This document shows positions 9,339 to 19,558 of a DNA stretch of 64,000 nucleotides, piece by piece. Under the pieces are notes generated by a model, which saw only the letters and a list, made by a program, of their open reading frames with translations, was not told the DNA's origin and made no database searches. The stretch lies in the NCBI GenBank assembly GCA_016713535.1, contig JADJOY010000003.1:248001-312000 (forward strand), written 5' to 3'. The stretch's first letter is position 1. Each line of letters begins with the position of its first letter. Position numbers and translations under genes: made by a program. This DNA comes from Deltaproteobacteria bacterium. GTDB lineage: Bacteria; JADJOY01.

Positions 9339-10526
9339 TCAGCTGGCCGGCAGCGCGACCGTCGGCAGGCGGACCTCGGCGACCCCTTCGGCCATCACCT
9401 CGTCGCGCTGGTTCTTCATCACGACCTCGAGGGTGGCGAGCGGCTGGCCGGTGGGAGGGTCCGTGCCGAGGGCGGTGACGGTGGCATCGATGAGGGTCAC
9501 GTCACCCGATAGCGCAGGCGCCTTGTAGGCGAGCTTGGCGTGCACCACGTCACCCCACTCGCCCACCCAGTTGCCGAGGTAGTCGAGGATCCACGACCCC
9601 ATCGACGCGCCGTAGCCGTACGCGCGCGGCATGCCGATGCGCTGCGCGAAGCGGTCGTTCACGTGTCCGCGCGAGGGACCGTGGTAGAGGCCGTCGGTCT
9701 GGGTCGGGTCGATCTTGGCTTTCTCGACGTCACGGTCCATCTCGGTGAGCCAGCCCGCCTGGCGTAGCGACGTCGGGCCGGGGTCGATGCGGAACGCCCC
9801 CCACAGGTTCTGCAGGAACGCCCGCCATTCGCTGGTGAAGCTCGCGATCGAGTGCGGCCCGATCACGCGCTGCGGCAGCCGCTCGCCGACCGTCACGTCG
9901 ACGCGGCGCAGGTGGCCGAGGTCGAGGAAGGTCCGGTAGTAGGCGAGCTTGCGCGCCTCGATCGCGGCGAGCTCGTCGTCGCTCCACTCGGGCGCCTCGG
10001 CCGCGGCGGCGGCGTTCGCCGCGGCCGCGCGGCGCTTCTGCGCCTCGTCGGCGAGGTAGCGGATGGACGTCGAGCGCTGCTTGGCGACCACCTGGCCACG
10101 GTGGTTGATGTAGGTGGTGTCGCCCCGCGCGAACATCGTCGGTCCTGCGAAGCGGGTCTCGCGGACCTTGTAGTCGAACAGCATGCGGTCGCGGGTGATG
10201 CGGTCACCGGGCTCGATGCGCAGCCCGAAGAACCACCACTCGTCGCCGCCGAACAGCATGTGCGAGCCGGGGATGCTGCCCTGGATCGAAGGCGCCGCGC
10301 CGTGGCTGTCGTCGGTGCACACCGCGAACGACTGCGGCGCCACGAGCTTCCCGAAGCGGCTGTCGCGGGCGCAGTCCTCGTCGAAGTAGAGCGGGTTCGG
10401 GTTCTGCATGCCCTGCGACCAGCGCCGCACGTCGTTGACGTGGATCGGGTCGCGCAGGGTCCGTCCGCCGAGCGGGACACCCACCCATCGGTCGACGTCG
10501 CTGGTGTCGAAGACGATCGTGCTCAT
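9339..10526 (-). CDS. Double-hotdog MaoC-type dehydratase
   Basis: A 395-residue protein with two hotdog halves. The N-terminal half (about 15-160) resembles the FAS1-like/MaoC N dehydratase domain, with N-P-N-P-L-Y-F-D at the hotdog helix. An alanine-rich linker (residues ~165-190) follows, then a second hotdog domain (about 245-390) containing YGYGASMGSWILDYL. Such double-hotdog proteins hydrate enoyl-CoA or bind acyl-CoA esters. The ATG begins 13 bases after the amidohydrolase stop. Actual reaction unproven. Confidence 0.8.
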   Translation of the reverse strand: MSTIVFDTSDVDRWVGVPLGGRTLRDPIHVNDVRRWSQGMQNPNPLYFDEDCARDSRFGKLVAPQSFAVCTDDSHGAAPSIQGSIPGSHMLFGGDEWWFFGLRIEPGDRITRDRMLFDYKVRETRFAGPTMFARGDTTYINHRGQVVAKQRSTSIRYLADEAQKRRAAAANAAAAAEAPEWSDDELAAIEARKLAYYRTFLDLGHLRRVDVTVGERLPQRVIGPHSIASFTSEWRAFLQNLWGAFRIDPGPTSLRQAGWLTEMDRDVEKAKIDPTQTDGLYHGPSRGHVNDRFAQRIGMPRAYGYGASMGSWILDYLGNWVGEWGDVVHAKLAYKAPALSGDVTLIDATVTALGTDPPTGQPLATLEVVMKNQRDEVMAEGVAEVRLPTVALPAS

Positions 10527-10539
10527 CGGTCTTCTCGGC

Positions 10540-11683
10540 TCACCGGCCCGCGTTGGGGTCGTGCGGCAGCTTGAACGCGCGGATCATGTTGCCGGCGCAG
10601 ATCAGTTCGACCTCCTCCTTGGGGACGCCCTGGAACATCTCGCCCGCGACCTTGCGGCTGTACGGCCAGTCGTTGCCGTGGTGGGGGAAGTCCGTGGACC
10701 AGGCCATGTTGCGCACGCCGATCTCGTAGCGGTTGGCGATGCCGTGGCGGTCCGTGAGGAAGGTGCAGATGAAGTGCTCGTGGAAGTAGTCGCTCGGCAG
10801 GCGCTTGATGGTGACGCCGGTGTGGGCGCGGTTGCGCCAGTAGAAGTTGTCGAGCTGCTCGAGCGCGACCGGGATCCAGCCCACGTCGACCTCGACGCCG
10901 AGCACGGTGAGCTTCGGGAAGCGGTCGAACACGCCGCTCATGATGAGGTCGCACATCGAGGGCGGGAACTGCATCATGCCGGCGAGCGCCATGCGCGCGA
11001 TTGCCGATGGCCCGTCGAGCCCGACCACGGGCGCGCGCTTGCGGCGGATGTTGACGTGGATCGCGATCGGCATGTCCATCCTCCTGCGCCGCCGCGAAGA
11101 ACTCGTCGTCCGCGGCGCACAGGTCGTCCTCGCCACCCGGCCAGGCGGAGATGATGACGCCGCACATGCCCTTTTCCTTGCCGCGCCTCATCTCGGCGAT
11201 CGCCGCGTCGACGCCGATGTTCGGCATCTGGCAGAGCGCGAAGAGCCGCTCGCGATCGGCGGCGCAGAACTCGTCGTGGATCCAGTTGTTGTAGGCCTGG
11301 ACTCCGGCGAGGTGGTACTCGGGGTCCGGGTCGGCCATGAAGCTCCACATGGTGCGCTGGCTCGGGTACATGAACTCGGCGTCGACGCCGTCGATGTCCA
11401 TGTCCGCGAGCCGTGCCTTGCCGTCGAAGCACGACGCGCGGATCGTCTCGTACGTGTAGCCGGTCCACTTGATCTCGTCGTAGCTGCGGCCCGGCGTGGT
11501 CACCAGGCCGATCGTCATGGGCGGGGTGTCGGGGCGGAACAGCCAGGCGTCGCCGCCGTCGGGGTCCTTGACCAGCTTCGGCGCCCGCTCGTGGAACTTC
11601 TTGGGCAGGTAGGTGGTCCAGATGTGCTTGGGCTCGAGGGTGTGGCTGTCGGCGTCGATCAACCGGTAGTTGCGCATTCCCAT
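10540..11683 (-). CDS. Amidohydrolase family 2 (TIM-barrel metal hydrolase), frameshift near 11080
   Basis: The two parts form one ~381-residue amidohydrolase_2 protein. The N-terminal part carries the D-A-D-S-H metal motif and runs to about 11080; the C-terminal part (10540-11080, with IAIHVN, WSTDFPHHGNDWP and AGNMIRAF) continues in another frame. Near 11078-11084 one base too many, or two too few, separate the frames. Family members use one or two metals for hydrolysis or decarboxylation (ACMS decarboxylase-like). A second paralogue lies at 58333-59481. The first ATG is 11683, but ATG 11677, two codons later, has GAGG at better spacing. It is the first gene after the operator at 11764-11784. 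Confidence 0.8.
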
Positions 11684-11763
11684 CCTCGCTGCTGGCCGGT
11701 CCGAGACCGCGCGGGCAGGCCGTCGCGCGGTCCGGACACCGGCGTCCCCGCCGGCCCAGCTCG

Positions 11764-11784
11764 TTTTTGACGATTCGTCAAAAA
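11764..11784. promoter_or_regulatory. Palindromic operator, TTTGAC-N5-GTCAAA type
   Basis: A perfect inverted repeat with 10-base arms TTTTTGACGA and TCGTCAAAAA separated by one base, 81 bases upstream of the amidohydrolase start. The core TTTGAC-N5-GTCAAA recurs at 38818-38838 between the hydantoinase and hydrolase genes. Size and symmetry fit a dimeric TetR- or GntR-type repressor; no regulator gene is visible in the window. Confidence 0.6.
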
Positions 11785-11907
11785 CTTACGCTAGCCCGGG
11801 AAAAAGAGCAAATTGAATGGAAGCGAGGGGCCGCGACGCCACGAGCGGACCGAGCGCGGTGCGTGTCGCAGCGAGCCTGTGAAGGAATCGAGCGCGAGCG
11901 AGACACC

Positions 11908-11972
11908 GCGGGGGACGGAGCCCCCCGCGCTACGAGAGCCATCGTAGCGACGGGGATTCCATCCCCGGTCGC
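11908..11972. repeat. Two GC-rich hairpin repeats
   Basis: Hairpin 1 (11908-11928) pairs GCGGGGG with CCCCCGC and is followed by GCTACGA, the boundary sequence of the REP-like family seen at 27187 and 62487. Hairpin 2 (11947-11972) pairs GGGGAT with ATCCCC around TCC, extended by GCGAC/GTCGC. Confidence 0.6.
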
Positions 11973-12023
11973 CGGGCCGACGCGGGTTCCGTGAGCGAGC
12001 CCGATGGATCGATTCACAGCCGC

Positions 12024-12063
12024 AGCGCGACGCCACGAGCGCAGCGAGTGACTCGGGGGTGGG
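12024..12063. repeat. Dispersed 40-base repeat, copy 1
   Basis: The segment containing GCGCGACGCC and GAGCGCAGCGAGTGAC followed by GGGGGTGGG is nearly identical to 27271-27310 (two visible substitutions). Both copies sit in intergenic DNA next to REP-like hairpins. Confidence 0.6.
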
Positions 12064-12079
12064 ACCCGCGCGAGAGATC

Positions 12080-12135
12080 GGGCGGCCACAGGGGCCGCCC
12101 CTACCGCGCGGGCGGGGGGCTGGAACAGCCCCCCG

Positions 12136-12136
<1 letters not shown>
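12080..12136. repeat. REP-like hairpin plus hairpin abutting the fadD stop
   Basis: Arms GGGCGGCC/GGCCGCCC (12080-12100) are followed by CCTAC, i.e. the reverse form of the GTAGGGGCGG family. A perfect 11-base stem GCGGGGGGCTG/CAGCCCCCCGC with loop GAA (12112-12136) touches the stop codon of the minus-strand ligase gene and could act as its terminator or 3' stabiliser, though no T-run follows. Confidence 0.6.
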
Positions 12137-13941
<1,805 letters not shown>

Positions 13942-14582
13942 GGCTTCCCCGTGGGGCGCCGGCCGCGGGGTCGGGGTCGGGGCCGGCGCCGGACGACCTC
14001 GCAGCGTAGCAACAACCGTTCCCGCGAACCCGCCCGGGGGGTGCGCGCGCTCCGGAGAGCCGAGATCCGCCTGGTTGCGCGTCAAGCCCCCAAGAGAGCG
14101 GGACCGCGCGGGCCGCTCGGGCGACGCGGGGGCGTCTCGACCTCGATACGGATATCGGCGATCACGGTCACCACCCGTGGTGCATTCGCCACCGGCCGGC
14201 CGAAACGGCGGTGCCGTGCGTCACGAGGAGGGGGCAGGATCCACCGTGTCGTCCATGGCCCCACGCCTCCACGTTCGAGGTTGCGTTTCGCGGTCCTCGA
14301 CGCCGCTCTTCGACGATCGGCTCCAGGGGATCGAGAGCAGGAGGTCGATCCATGCCTCGCAGTAGCCTCCCCCATCGTGGACCATGCGCGCGCGGAGGGG
14401 GCTCCCCTTCCGGACACGCCGACGAGCGTCGGTACGCTGCGTCAGCCGTGAGGGAGTGCGAGCGATCGATGCCAAGCCCCGCCTTCGCTACTCACCCGAG
14501 CCGCGAGCGCGGTCCTGAGCGAACGGGAGCCCGCCCCCGAGACCGGCCCCCGACTGCAGTCGGTCACGACCGCGAGGAGGCG
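13942..14582. other. Long gene-free stretch
   Basis: About 640 bases lie between the ligase start and the repeat-protein stop. Short ORFs on both strands lack a convincing ribosome binding site, domain or codon bias. No strong hairpin or promoter motif was recognised. It should contain the ligase promoter, near 13950-14080. Confidence 0.5.
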
Positions 14583-15455
14583 TCAGAGCTCCTGGAACAG
14601 GCCCCCTGCACGCCAGTCGTAGATCCCGGTCGCCGAGCGCTCGTTGCCACCGCTCACCGACGAGTAATCGCCACTTGCGGCGTTCACACCCCCGCCGCTC
14701 ACGGAGGAGTGACCCCCGCTGGCGGTGTTGGCATACCCGCCGCTCACCGAGGAATTGTATCCGCTCGCGGTGTTGTACGCGCCGCCACTCACCGAGGTGT
14801 TGCTGTAGCTTGCGGTGTTGAACGAGCCGCCGCTCACCCAGGAGTAGTATCCGCTTGCGGTATTGTACCAGCCGCCGCTCACCGAGGAGTAGTTGCCGCT
14901 CGCGGTGTTGTTCGCCCCGCCGCTCACCGTCGAGTACGAGTTCGAGTACGGGTTCTCCGGCGTCGCACTGGTCGCGACGTTGGTGGTCCCCCCCGCCACC
15001 GTCGTGAAGTTGGTCTGCGCCTGGTTGTCCCAGCCCCCCAGCACCATCGACGAGCCGCCGATCGCCTGCCCGTACTGGCCGCCCGTCACGTTCGAGAACG
15101 GACCCGTCGCCCGGTTGAGCCGGCCCCCCAGCACGTTCGCGTTGGGGGCCGCGATCGCGTTCTGGTAACCGGTCACCACGCCCCCGGAGCTCGTGTAGCT
15201 GTGCTCGTCGCCCACCACCAGGTTATGCGAGCCGGTCTTCGCCGTCGGGAACCCCGGCTCGGTGTTGGCCGGGTTGTAGCCGATGATCAGGTTCCCCAGA
15301 CCGTTCACCGTCGTGCTCGAGCCGGTACCGTTGGTGATCTGGACGTTGCAGCCGTCGATCTTGAGCGTGTTGCCCACGATATTCATGGTGCACGCCGCCC
15401 ATGCGGGCAGCGACGGCAGCACGAGCGCGAGGATGGCGAAAGCGATCGTCTTCAT
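14583..15455 (-). CDS. Secreted YadA-head-like beta-roll repeat protein
   Basis: A 290-residue protein with a clear Sec signal peptide (positive N-terminus, hydrophobic core, A-W-A cleavage site near residue 20). It then has a short region with two Cys, and repeats of Y-S-S-V-S-G-G-x-x-N-T-A-S-G-x. The last seven units are almost exact 15-residue repeats, and earlier units (residues ~75-170) are degenerate. This pattern forms a left-handed beta-roll as in trimeric autotransporter heads (YadA, Hep_Hag). No coiled-coil stalk or C-terminal anchor barrel follows: the protein ends shortly after the repeats with G-G-L-F-Q-E-L. It is likely a secreted or surface-associated repeat protein; adhesion is an inference from the fold. 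Confidence 0.75.
   Translation of the reverse strand: MKTIAFAILALVLPSLPAWAACTMNIVGNTLKIDGCNVQITNGTGSSTTVNGLGNLIIGYNPANTEPGFPTAKTGSHNLVVGDEHSYTSSGGVVTGYQNAIAAPNANVLGGRLNRATGPFSNVTGGQYGQAIGGSSMVLGGWDNQAQTNFTTVAGGTTNVATSATPENPYSNSYSTVSGGANNTASGNYSSVSGGWYNTASGYYSWVSGGSFNTASYSNTSVSGGAYNTASGYNSSVSGGYANTASGGHSSVSGGGVNAASGDYSSVSGGNERSATGIYDWRAGGLFQEL
14620..14935 (-). repeat. Coding 45-base tandem repeats (seven units)
   Basis: The 3' half of the beta-roll gene consists of seven in-frame 45-base units, each encoding a V-S-G-G...N-T-A-S-G turn. Unit length is constant while third-position bases vary. This is a protein repeat rather than a CRISPR or satellite array. Confidence 0.8.
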
Positions 15456-15824
15456 GGGGTCGGTCCTCCGGATTGCCGGGCAGGAACAACCCTGCCACCG
15501 GAGGGATGATAGGGGCGCGCGTCCCGATCACGCAACGAGGCCGCGGTCCCCGCGGGCGAGCGAGCCCCGAGCCGCGCCGAGCGCATCGATCGGCGAGGGC
15601 CCCCCGCCGGTCCCCGGCGTCGCCGTTGCCCGCGACGTCCTCGAATCGTACCTCGAGCGTCAGCCCGCCGTGAGCCCCACTCGGTCCGCCCACGGGCTCG
15701 CGAACCTCCACGCCTCGTCGGCCAGCAACCGGGCACGCGCTTCGCGCCAGCGCGTCAACGAGGCACCGAACGAGGCGGCGAGGCGGCACGCATCGTCGGC
15801 ATTGTCCTGCGCCGAATGCTCGAC
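15456..15824. other. Gene-free stretch
   Basis: About 370 bases lie between two minus-strand genes. The first ~60 bases should contain the promoter of the repeat-protein gene. No ORF here has a credible start or domain, and no strong symmetry was recognised. Confidence 0.45.
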
Positions 15825-16685
15825 CTAGGTCATTCCGGAGCGATCGAGCGACTCGCGCACGCGCTCGTGCAGCGCCGAGGTCCCGGGCGCGCCACCCAGG
15901 GACGACAGCTCGATCGTGCAGGTGCGGTCGAAGCGCGTGAACGCCATGAAGGCGCGCGACCGGCGCAGCCCGCGCACCGCGATGAAGCCCGGGTAGCAGT
16001 AGCCGTGGTCTCGCCGCGCGGCCTGGCTCGGCACCAGGTCGAGCGCGGTCACGGCGCCGTCCAGCGCCACGGCGACCTCCGTGCTGAAGGGGCCGTCAGC
16101 TTCTCCGGTCTCGGCGCCGCGCTCGGCGTCGAAGCCGGCCATCGCGTGGAGCAACACGCCGTCGGGGCCGATCAGGTAGCTCGACGGCATGGCGGTCACG
16201 TCGAAGGCCTCCGCGGTCTTGCCGGCGGGATCGTAGGCGACCACGAACCGGCTCGGGTGGCGGGCCAGGAACCGGTCCGCGGCCTCGCGGTCCTTGTCGA
16301 GGTCGATCGCGACGATCACGAGGCCTCGGCTGGCGTACCGATCGTGGAGCTCGCGCATCCACGGGAACGACTGCTGGCACGGACCACACCACGACGCCCA
16401 GAAGTCCACGTAGACGACCTTGCCGTGGAGCGCGTCGAGCGAAACGGTGCCGCTCTTGCCGGGCAGGGAGAACGCCGGGGCGAGTTTGGCGCTCGGGTCG
16501 GTGTCGCCGCTGGCACCGGCGGGAAGCGCGGCGGGCGCGGTGAGCGCGAGCAGCGCGGCGAGGGCCGGGAGTCCGATCCGTTTGGTCCCCGTGGGTCCTT
16601 TCGGGGCTCGTGGCGCTTGCGGGGCGCCGTACCTCGCTGCGTTGGGCGCAGCGAGGAGCGTCGCTATTCGACCGTGGACCGGCAT
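15825..16685 (-). CDS. TlpA/ResA-type periplasmic thioredoxin with C-terminal extension
   Basis: After an N-terminal hydrophobic signal sequence comes a TlpA-like thioredoxin domain with the redox motif WCGPC in VDFWASWCGPCQQSFPWM and the cis-Pro segment AMPSSYLIGPDG. Such proteins reduce periplasmic disulfides, e.g. in cytochrome maturation. About 85 residues follow the normal end of the fold, containing two more Cys and no family I recognise. The start is uncertain: ATG 16685 gives 286 residues with ~35 residues before the hydrophobic core and no good SD. A longer ORF to 17006 would run into the divergent gene and is rejected. Confidence 0.75.
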   Translation of the reverse strand: MPVHGRIATLLAAPNAARYGAPQAPRAPKGPTGTKRIGLPALAALLALTAPAALPAGASGDTDPSAKLAPAFSLPGKSGTVSLDALHGKVVYVDFWASWCGPCQQSFPWMRELHDRYASRGLVIVAIDLDKDREAADRFLARHPSRFVVAYDPAGKTAEAFDVTAMPSSYLIGPDGVLLHAMAGFDAERGAETGEADGPFSTEVAVALDGAVTALDLVPSQAARRDHGYCYPGFIAVRGLRRSRAFMAFTRFDRTCTIELSSLGGAPGTSALHERVRESLDRSGMT

Positions 16686-16853
16686 TCGAACATCCGTTGG
16701 AGCGGAGGCGGTGGGCGTCGGTCGTTCGTCGCATGCGCCTGCGCTGCGCCACCGGCACCCCAGGGTGCGTTGCGCGAGCCGTGGCGGGTCGCCACAATCG
16801 GTGCTGGCGCCGCGCCGAGCGCATCGGCCACGATCACCACCGGAGAGAGCCCG

Positions 16854-17315
16854 ATGGCCCCGAGAGCCGACTTCGACGTCGCAGCCGCCCACCGCTACTT
16901 CGCGGCGGCCTGCTTCAACGCAACGTGGGATCTGATCGAGAAGGAGGACCGCACGCCGGCCGACGACCAACGCATGATCTCGCTCGCGCTGGCATCGATG
17001 TACCACTGGAGCGAGCGACCGGACTGCGGCGCGACCGAGCGCTCGGTCGGCTACTGGCAGGTGTCACGGGTTCACGCGCTCGTCGGGCTCGCCGGCGAGG
17101 CGCGCCGCTATGGCGAGATCTGCCGTGAGGTGAGCGGCGACCTCGCGCCCTTCTACCGGGGCTACGCCCACGAGGCGCTGGCGCGGGCCGCTCGCCTGGC
17201 GGGCGATACCGCCGCGGCCGCGGAGCACCTCGCGAAGGCCCGCGCACTGGCCAGCGGGATCACCGACGACGGCGAGCGCGAGCTCCTGGTCGCGGATCTG
17301 GCGACGCTGGGCTGA
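16854..17315 (+). CDS. TPR-like helical hypothetical protein
   Basis: A 153-residue cytoplasmic, all-helical protein. GGAGAGAG sits just before the ATG, supporting the start. It resembles a small conserved hypothetical family whose members begin with a short acidic stretch and contain A-H-R-Y-F-x-x-x-C-F-N, Y-H-W-S-x-R-P-D-C and S-V-G-Y-W-Q-x-S-R, with a C-terminal tetratricopeptide-like pair (FYRGYAHEALARAARL). No catalytic residues are apparent; a protein-binding role is a guess. It is divergent from the thioredoxin gene. Confidence 0.75.
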   Translation: MAPRADFDVAAAHRYFAAACFNATWDLIEKEDRTPADDQRMISLALASMYHWSERPDCGATERSVGYWQVSRVHALVGLAGEARRYGEICREVSGDLAPFYRGYAHEALARAARLAGDTAAAAEHLAKARALASGITDDGERELLVADLATLG

Positions 17316-17454
17316 GCGCGGCCTCATCTCCGCCCCGACAGCGGAAAAAAGGCCAAAAATGGGCCGCATCCTGCGTGGATGTAAGTGTGGAGTGACAGAA
17401 ATCGATGGCGGAATGCGTGAAATTTCAATGGCGACTTAGCGAAAATTCTGCAAG

Positions 17455-17466
17455 CGTAAGCTTACG
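17455..17466. promoter_or_regulatory. 12-base perfect palindrome in AT-richer intergenic DNA
   Basis: CGTAAG followed directly by CTTACG lies at the edge of the most AT-rich stretch of this region (17380-17460), between converging genes at 17315 and 17562. It could be a protein binding site; its location downstream of both genes makes a promoter role doubtful. Confidence 0.3.
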
Positions 17467-17561
17467 GCTCGCCCGCGCCGCGGCTCAGCCCCGAACGGCT
17501 TCCGCCGCGCCGCATCGAGCCGAGTGACGCTGCCGGCTCGCGGGTGCTGGGGCTCGGCCCG

Positions 17562-18443
17562 TCATCGATCGAGATCGGCGAGGAACTCGCGGACGGCGCC
17601 GGTGAACGCGTCGTTGCGGTCGCCCGCCACCATGTGGCCGGCACCGGCGATGTCGACGTATTTCGCGTGCGGGGCGAGCTCCAGGAAGTGGCGTGCGCCT
17701 TCCTCGCTCACGATCTCGCTCATCCGTCCGCGCACCAGCAGCGCCGGCAGCCGTAGCCTGCGCGCGGCGTCGTCGAGCATCTCGACCTTGTCGATCACGC
17801 GCGGCCGGCGCATGCCGTCGATGAAGCGCGGGTCCCAGTGCCAGCGCCAGCGGCCGTCGGCGCCGTGGCGCAGGTTCTTGCGGAGCCCCTCGATGTCCTT
17901 GCGGCGAGGGCGGTGGGGCAGGTAGGCAGCGATCAGGTCGGCCGCCTCCTCGAGGCTCGCGAAGCCGTCGGGGGCAGCGCGCATGAAGGCGACGATCTTC
18001 TCGACGCCGCCCGCCTCGCTGCGGGTCGCGATGTCGACCAGCACCAGCGCCCGAGCGATCGGCGGCGCGATGGTGGCGGCCGCATAGAGGGACGAAAGCC
18101 CGCCCAGCGAGGCGCCCACCAGCACCGGAGGCGTGCCGAGCTGGCGCGCCAGCGCGGCGACGTCGTCGACGAACGCGTCGAGCGAGTAGTCGCCGTCTTC
18201 GGGCCAGGAGCTCTCGCCGTGGCCGCGCAGGTCGACGCTCACCACGAAGTAGCCGTCGGCCGCGAGCGCGCGCCCGGTGCCGCTCCACGCGTGACGGGTC
18301 TGCCCGCCGCCGTGGAGCAGCACCACCGGGGGCGCCTCCGCGCGCCCCCAGGTGTCGGCGGCGAGCTCGACGGCGGACGAGACGCGGTAGCGGCGGTGGT
18401 GGACGTGGGGCTTCGAGGCCCCCGTCCCGGTCCCACCCGTCAT
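17562..18443 (-). CDS. Alpha/beta hydrolase
   Basis: A 293-residue alpha/beta hydrolase. HGGGQTRHAW forms the oxyanion-hole loop, GASLGG (Ser near residue 111) is the nucleophile elbow, an acid residue is expected in the strand near LLVRGRMSEI, and GAGHMVAGD supplies the catalytic His. It is likely a cytoplasmic esterase/lipase or haloperoxidase-like enzyme with unknown substrate. Its start overlaps the stop of the potD-like gene by four bases, so it is the last gene of the pot operon; the association with a polyamine transporter is unexplained. Confidence 0.87.
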   Translation of the reverse strand: MTGGTGTGASKPHVHHRRYRVSSAVELAADTWGRAEAPPVVLLHGGGQTRHAWSGTGRALAADGYFVVSVDLRGHGESSWPEDGDYSLDAFVDDVAALARQLGTPPVLVGASLGGLSSLYAAATIAPPIARALVLVDIATRSEAGGVEKIVAFMRAAPDGFASLEEAADLIAAYLPHRPRRKDIEGLRKNLRHGADGRWRWHWDPRFIDGMRRPRVIDKVEMLDDAARRLRLPALLVRGRMSEIVSEEGARHFLELAPHAKYVDIAGAGHMVAGDRNDAFTGAVREFLADLDR

Positions 18444-19558
18444 CGCGATTTCACGGCCGTCCAGGCCTCGTCGTAGAGGCGATCGGCCTCGCCCACGTCA
18501 CGCAGCGACTGCATCGTGGCGAGGGTCTCGGGCGACGGGTAGAGGATCGGGTTCTTGGCGTCGGCGGGATCGATGAACGGCAGCGACGCCTTGTTGGGGG
18601 TCGCGAACTTGTTGAAGTTCGAGAGCCGCGCTCCGACCTGCGCATCCAGGAGGAAGTCGATGAACTGGTGCGCCGCCTTGGCGTTGGGCGCCTTGCCGGT
18701 GACCGCGATGGTGTCGGTCCAGATCATCGAACCCTCGCGCGGGATCACGTAGTCGAGGCGATGCTTCTTGTCCTCTTCGATGGCCCGGAAGGCGTCGCCG
18801 TTCCACACGATGCCGAGGTCCGCGCTACCGCCCGCGATCTTGTTCTTGGCGCCGACGCCACCCTCGAAGCCGAGCGCCTTCTTGCTGCGCTTGGCGGCGA
18901 TGATCGCGTCGCTGGCGGCCTTGATCTCCTCGGGCTTGACGGTGTTCACGTCGAAACCCTTGTAGCGCAGCGCGACGCCGATCATGTCGCGCATCTCGTC
19001 GAGCAGCAGGAACCGGCCCTTCTGCATCGCCGGATCGAAGATCGCACCCCAGGTGGGCTGGAAGTCCGGGAGCTTGGCCTTGTTGTAGAGGACCCCGACG
19101 GTACCCCACTGGTACGCCACCGAGTACTCGTTGCCGGGGTCGACGTCGAGCTTCTGGAAGCGTTCGTCGAGGTTGGCGAGGTTGGGGAGCTGGGCATGAT
19201 CGAGCTTGGCCAGCAGCCCGAGCCGCGCCATCTGCGGTACCGCGCGGTCCGTCACCACCACCAGGTCGTACTGCGCCGCGCCGCCGCCGTGCTGCAGCTT
19301 GGCGATCATGTCCTCGGTGGACTCGTAATAGGATTCGTTGACCTTGACCCCGGTCTTGGCCTTGAACTCGGCCAGGATCTTGGGATCCATGTATTCGGCG
19401 AAGTTGTAGAAGTTGAGCTCGCCCTTGCTCTTGTCTTCGGCGGCCCGCGCTGGCGCGAGCGCCGTGAGCGAGGCGCCGAGGGTCAGCGTGGCGAGGACGA
19501 ACGTGGCGATGGTGGCGCGCGGCGCGACGCGGCCGCGGCGAGCGAGTGCTTCCTTCAT
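18440..19558 (-). CDS. potD: Spermidine/putrescine ABC transporter, periplasmic binding protein
   Basis: A 372-residue PotD/PotF-type solute-binding protein. A signal peptide ends near A-R-A-A-E-D (about residue 40). The mature part begins with the family hallmark ELNFYNFAEYMDPKIL and retains W/D/E-rich polyamine-site segments (YQWGTVGVLYN, VWNGDAF, EGSMIWTDT). It delivers polyamine-like cations to the PotBC permease. It overlaps both neighbours by four bases (ATGA). Confidence 0.92.
   Translation of the reverse strand: MKEALARRGRVAPRATIATFVLATLTLGASLTALAPARAAEDKSKGELNFYNFAEYMDPKILAEFKAKTGVKVNESYYESTEDMIAKLQHGGGAAQYDLVVVTDRAVPQMARLGLLAKLDHAQLPNLANLDERFQKLDVDPGNEYSVAYQWGTVGVLYNKAKLPDFQPTWGAIFDPAMQKGRFLLLDEMRDMIGVALRYKGFDVNTVKPEEIKAASDAIIAAKRSKKALGFEGGVGAKNKIAGGSADLGIVWNGDAFRAIEEDKKHRLDYVIPREGSMIWTDTIAVTGKAPNAKAAHQFIDFLLDAQVGARLSNFNKFATPNKASLPFIDPADAKNPILYPSPETLATMQSLRDVGEADRLYDEAWTAVKSR

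Larger units (their letters stand above)
11684..12135. other. Intergenic region with operator and palindromic repeats
   Basis: No gene is supported here. It holds the 21-base palindrome at 11764-11784, hairpins at 11908-11928 and 11947-11972, a 40-base dispersed repeat at 12024-12063 (second copy at 27271-27310) and two more hairpins at 12080-12136. It is the promoter region of the minus-strand amidohydrolase operon and the 3' flank of the fadD-type gene. Confidence 0.7.

Noticed and set aside
14082-14475. Small minus-strand ORFs in the 640-base gap
   Set aside because: Overlapping frames on both strands have similar length, no SD and no conservation signal that I could recognise.
14620-14935. 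CRISPR-like array
   Set aside because: The 45-base units are contiguous, in frame and vary mainly at third positions; they encode beta-roll repeats, and there are no unique spacers or cas genes.
16686-17006. N-terminal extension of the thioredoxin gene by ~107 residues
   Set aside because: It would be antisense to the well-supported gene at 16854 and has no domain; the signal peptide starts later.
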